From: Planctomycetota bacterium
GTDB lineage: Bacteria; Planctomycetota; Planctomycetia; Pirellulales; Pirellulaceae
Direction of reading: 5' to 3'
DNA: 45,717 bases
NCBI GenBank assembly: GCA_963204965.1
Contig: CAUJKA010000490.1
Span: 1-45,717, forward strand
The notes beneath the pieces are model-generated. The model had not been told where the DNA came from. It made no database searches and saw only the letters and a program-made list of their open reading frames with translations. Positions 45,351 through 45,717 of this stretch are shown here, piece after piece. The first letter of the stretch is position 1. Every line of letters begins with the position of its first letter. Both the position numbers and the translations under genes were made by a program.

Positions 45351-45382
45351 AGGTTTCACACAGAAGCTTCGAAATCCTTTCA
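45351..45382 (-). promoter_or_regulatory. ECF-type promoter motif, copy 3
   Basis: Read on the minus strand: TGAAAGGATTTC, ten bases, then TGTGAAACCT; the blocks and spacing are shared with 31665-31696 and 32530-32561. The rest of the 286-bp divergent gap (45270-45555) holds a small palindrome CACAATTGTG (45309-45318) and the start signals of the rightmost gene. Confidence 0.65.
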
Positions 45383-45555
45383 GAGAATTTCGTTCTCCAA
45401 GGTTTGGAACCAAGTTTCAAGGCTAGGATCAATTTTAGGAGGCGACTCGGTCAATTGACCGATTGTCGGGATCGATGTCAAATGTTTGGGCATTTGCGTT
45501 CCAACGCGAACCCAAACAAAACTGATTTCTTGGTAGGGCAAGGGAGTGCGATACT

Positions 45556-45717
45556 ATGGATCACGAGGTTATGGACCAACCAATCGATGTTGATGTTCTT
45601 TTCAGCACTCGTCCCGAGCTGTTTCCGCACTCGATACCGACGCTTGAAAAACGCCAGACGGTCTTTGTTGGAGAGCTAGTCAAGATCGTGGTTGGCATTC
45701 GAGAGAGCGAGCAACTT
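45556..45717 (+). CDS. 3'-truncated gene of unknown function
   Basis: AAGGGAG (45540-45546) stands 9 nt before the ATG at 45556, and the frame stays open for 54 codons to the end of the window. The visible N-terminus (MDHEVMDQPIDVDVLFSTRP and onward) has no signal peptide or membrane segment, and ends in a hydrophobic beta-like stretch (TVFVGELVKIVVGI). I do not recognise the family. It is divergent from the sigma-kinase pair. Confidence 0.6.
   Translation, partial: MDHEVMDQPIDVDVLFSTRPELFPHSIPTLEKRQTVFVGELVKIVVGIRESEQL

Noticed and set aside
45404..45679. 91-codon plus-strand frame at the right edge
   Set aside because: It begins at a TTG without a ribosome binding site; the overlapping frame from 45556 has a good site and stays open to the end.
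1..45717. tRNA, rRNA, transposase, integrase or phage genes
   Set aside because: None recognised on either strand.

Overview
The window looks like a chromosomal piece of a planctomycete, most likely Pirellulales. The evidence is the gene families: paired DUF1800/DUF1501 genes, a DUF1559 pseudopilin with an H-X9-DG tail, ECF sigma factors translationally coupled to Ser/Thr kinases, BlaI/M56 pairs carrying carboxypeptidase-regulatory-like (CPD-reg) ectodomains, TIGR03067-like (LQGxW) domains, TlpA-type thioredoxins and very large mosaic secreted proteins. I see no tRNA, rRNA, CRISPR array, transposase, phage gene or plasmid function.

Layout. Plus strand, 1-23.9 kb: a 5'-truncated giant secreted/envelope protein with a C-terminal ExbD-like domain (2-3727); a small unknown gene (3800-4144); a palindromic repeat cluster; sigma factor and kinase (4395-6439); a 2458-residue secreted mosaic protein (6582-13958); a DNRLRE/thioredoxin/terpenoid-cyclase-fold secreted protein (14167-16767); a CsaA-like tRNA-binding protein; then a BlaI regulator, M56 peptidase, DUF1800 and DUF1501 set (17454-23938). 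Minus strand, 24-45.3 kb, read right to left: sigma factor and kinase (45269-41383); a BlaI-headed run containing an M56 peptidase, a small secreted protein, a DUF1559 pseudopilin, a CPD-reg/TlpA thioredoxin protein, a 309-residue secreted protein and a membrane protein (41198-31915); sigma factor and kinase (31650-27308); then a frameshifted sigma factor, a small membrane protein and a different kinase (27258-24068). A new plus-strand gene enters at 45556 and runs off the window.

How it may work together. The window is a dense envelope-sensing island. Three intact sigma-kinase pairs have a cytoplasmic HxxxCxxC anti-sigma-like finger at the kinase N-terminus, a Ser/Thr kinase domain, membrane segment(s) and an outer part; the fourth pair has a broken sigma gene. 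Two BlaI-M56 pairs have BlaR1-type metalloprotease cores, with CPD-reg repeats where BlaR1 carries its penicillin-binding sensor. The same outer modules (CPD-reg, LQGxW, a WGxxxNGL module) recur in kinases, M56 proteases, the thioredoxin protein and giant secreted proteins, so different signalling cores appear to share one ectodomain toolkit (inference).

The most concrete unlisted signal is a three-copy motif with fixed spacing, TGWAAGGATTTC-N10-WGTGAAAC read on the minus strand. It lies upstream of two of the sigma genes and one membrane-protein gene and looks like an ECF promoter of a self-regulating network. Each of the two BlaI genes has its own strong dyad overlapping a sigma-70-like promoter.
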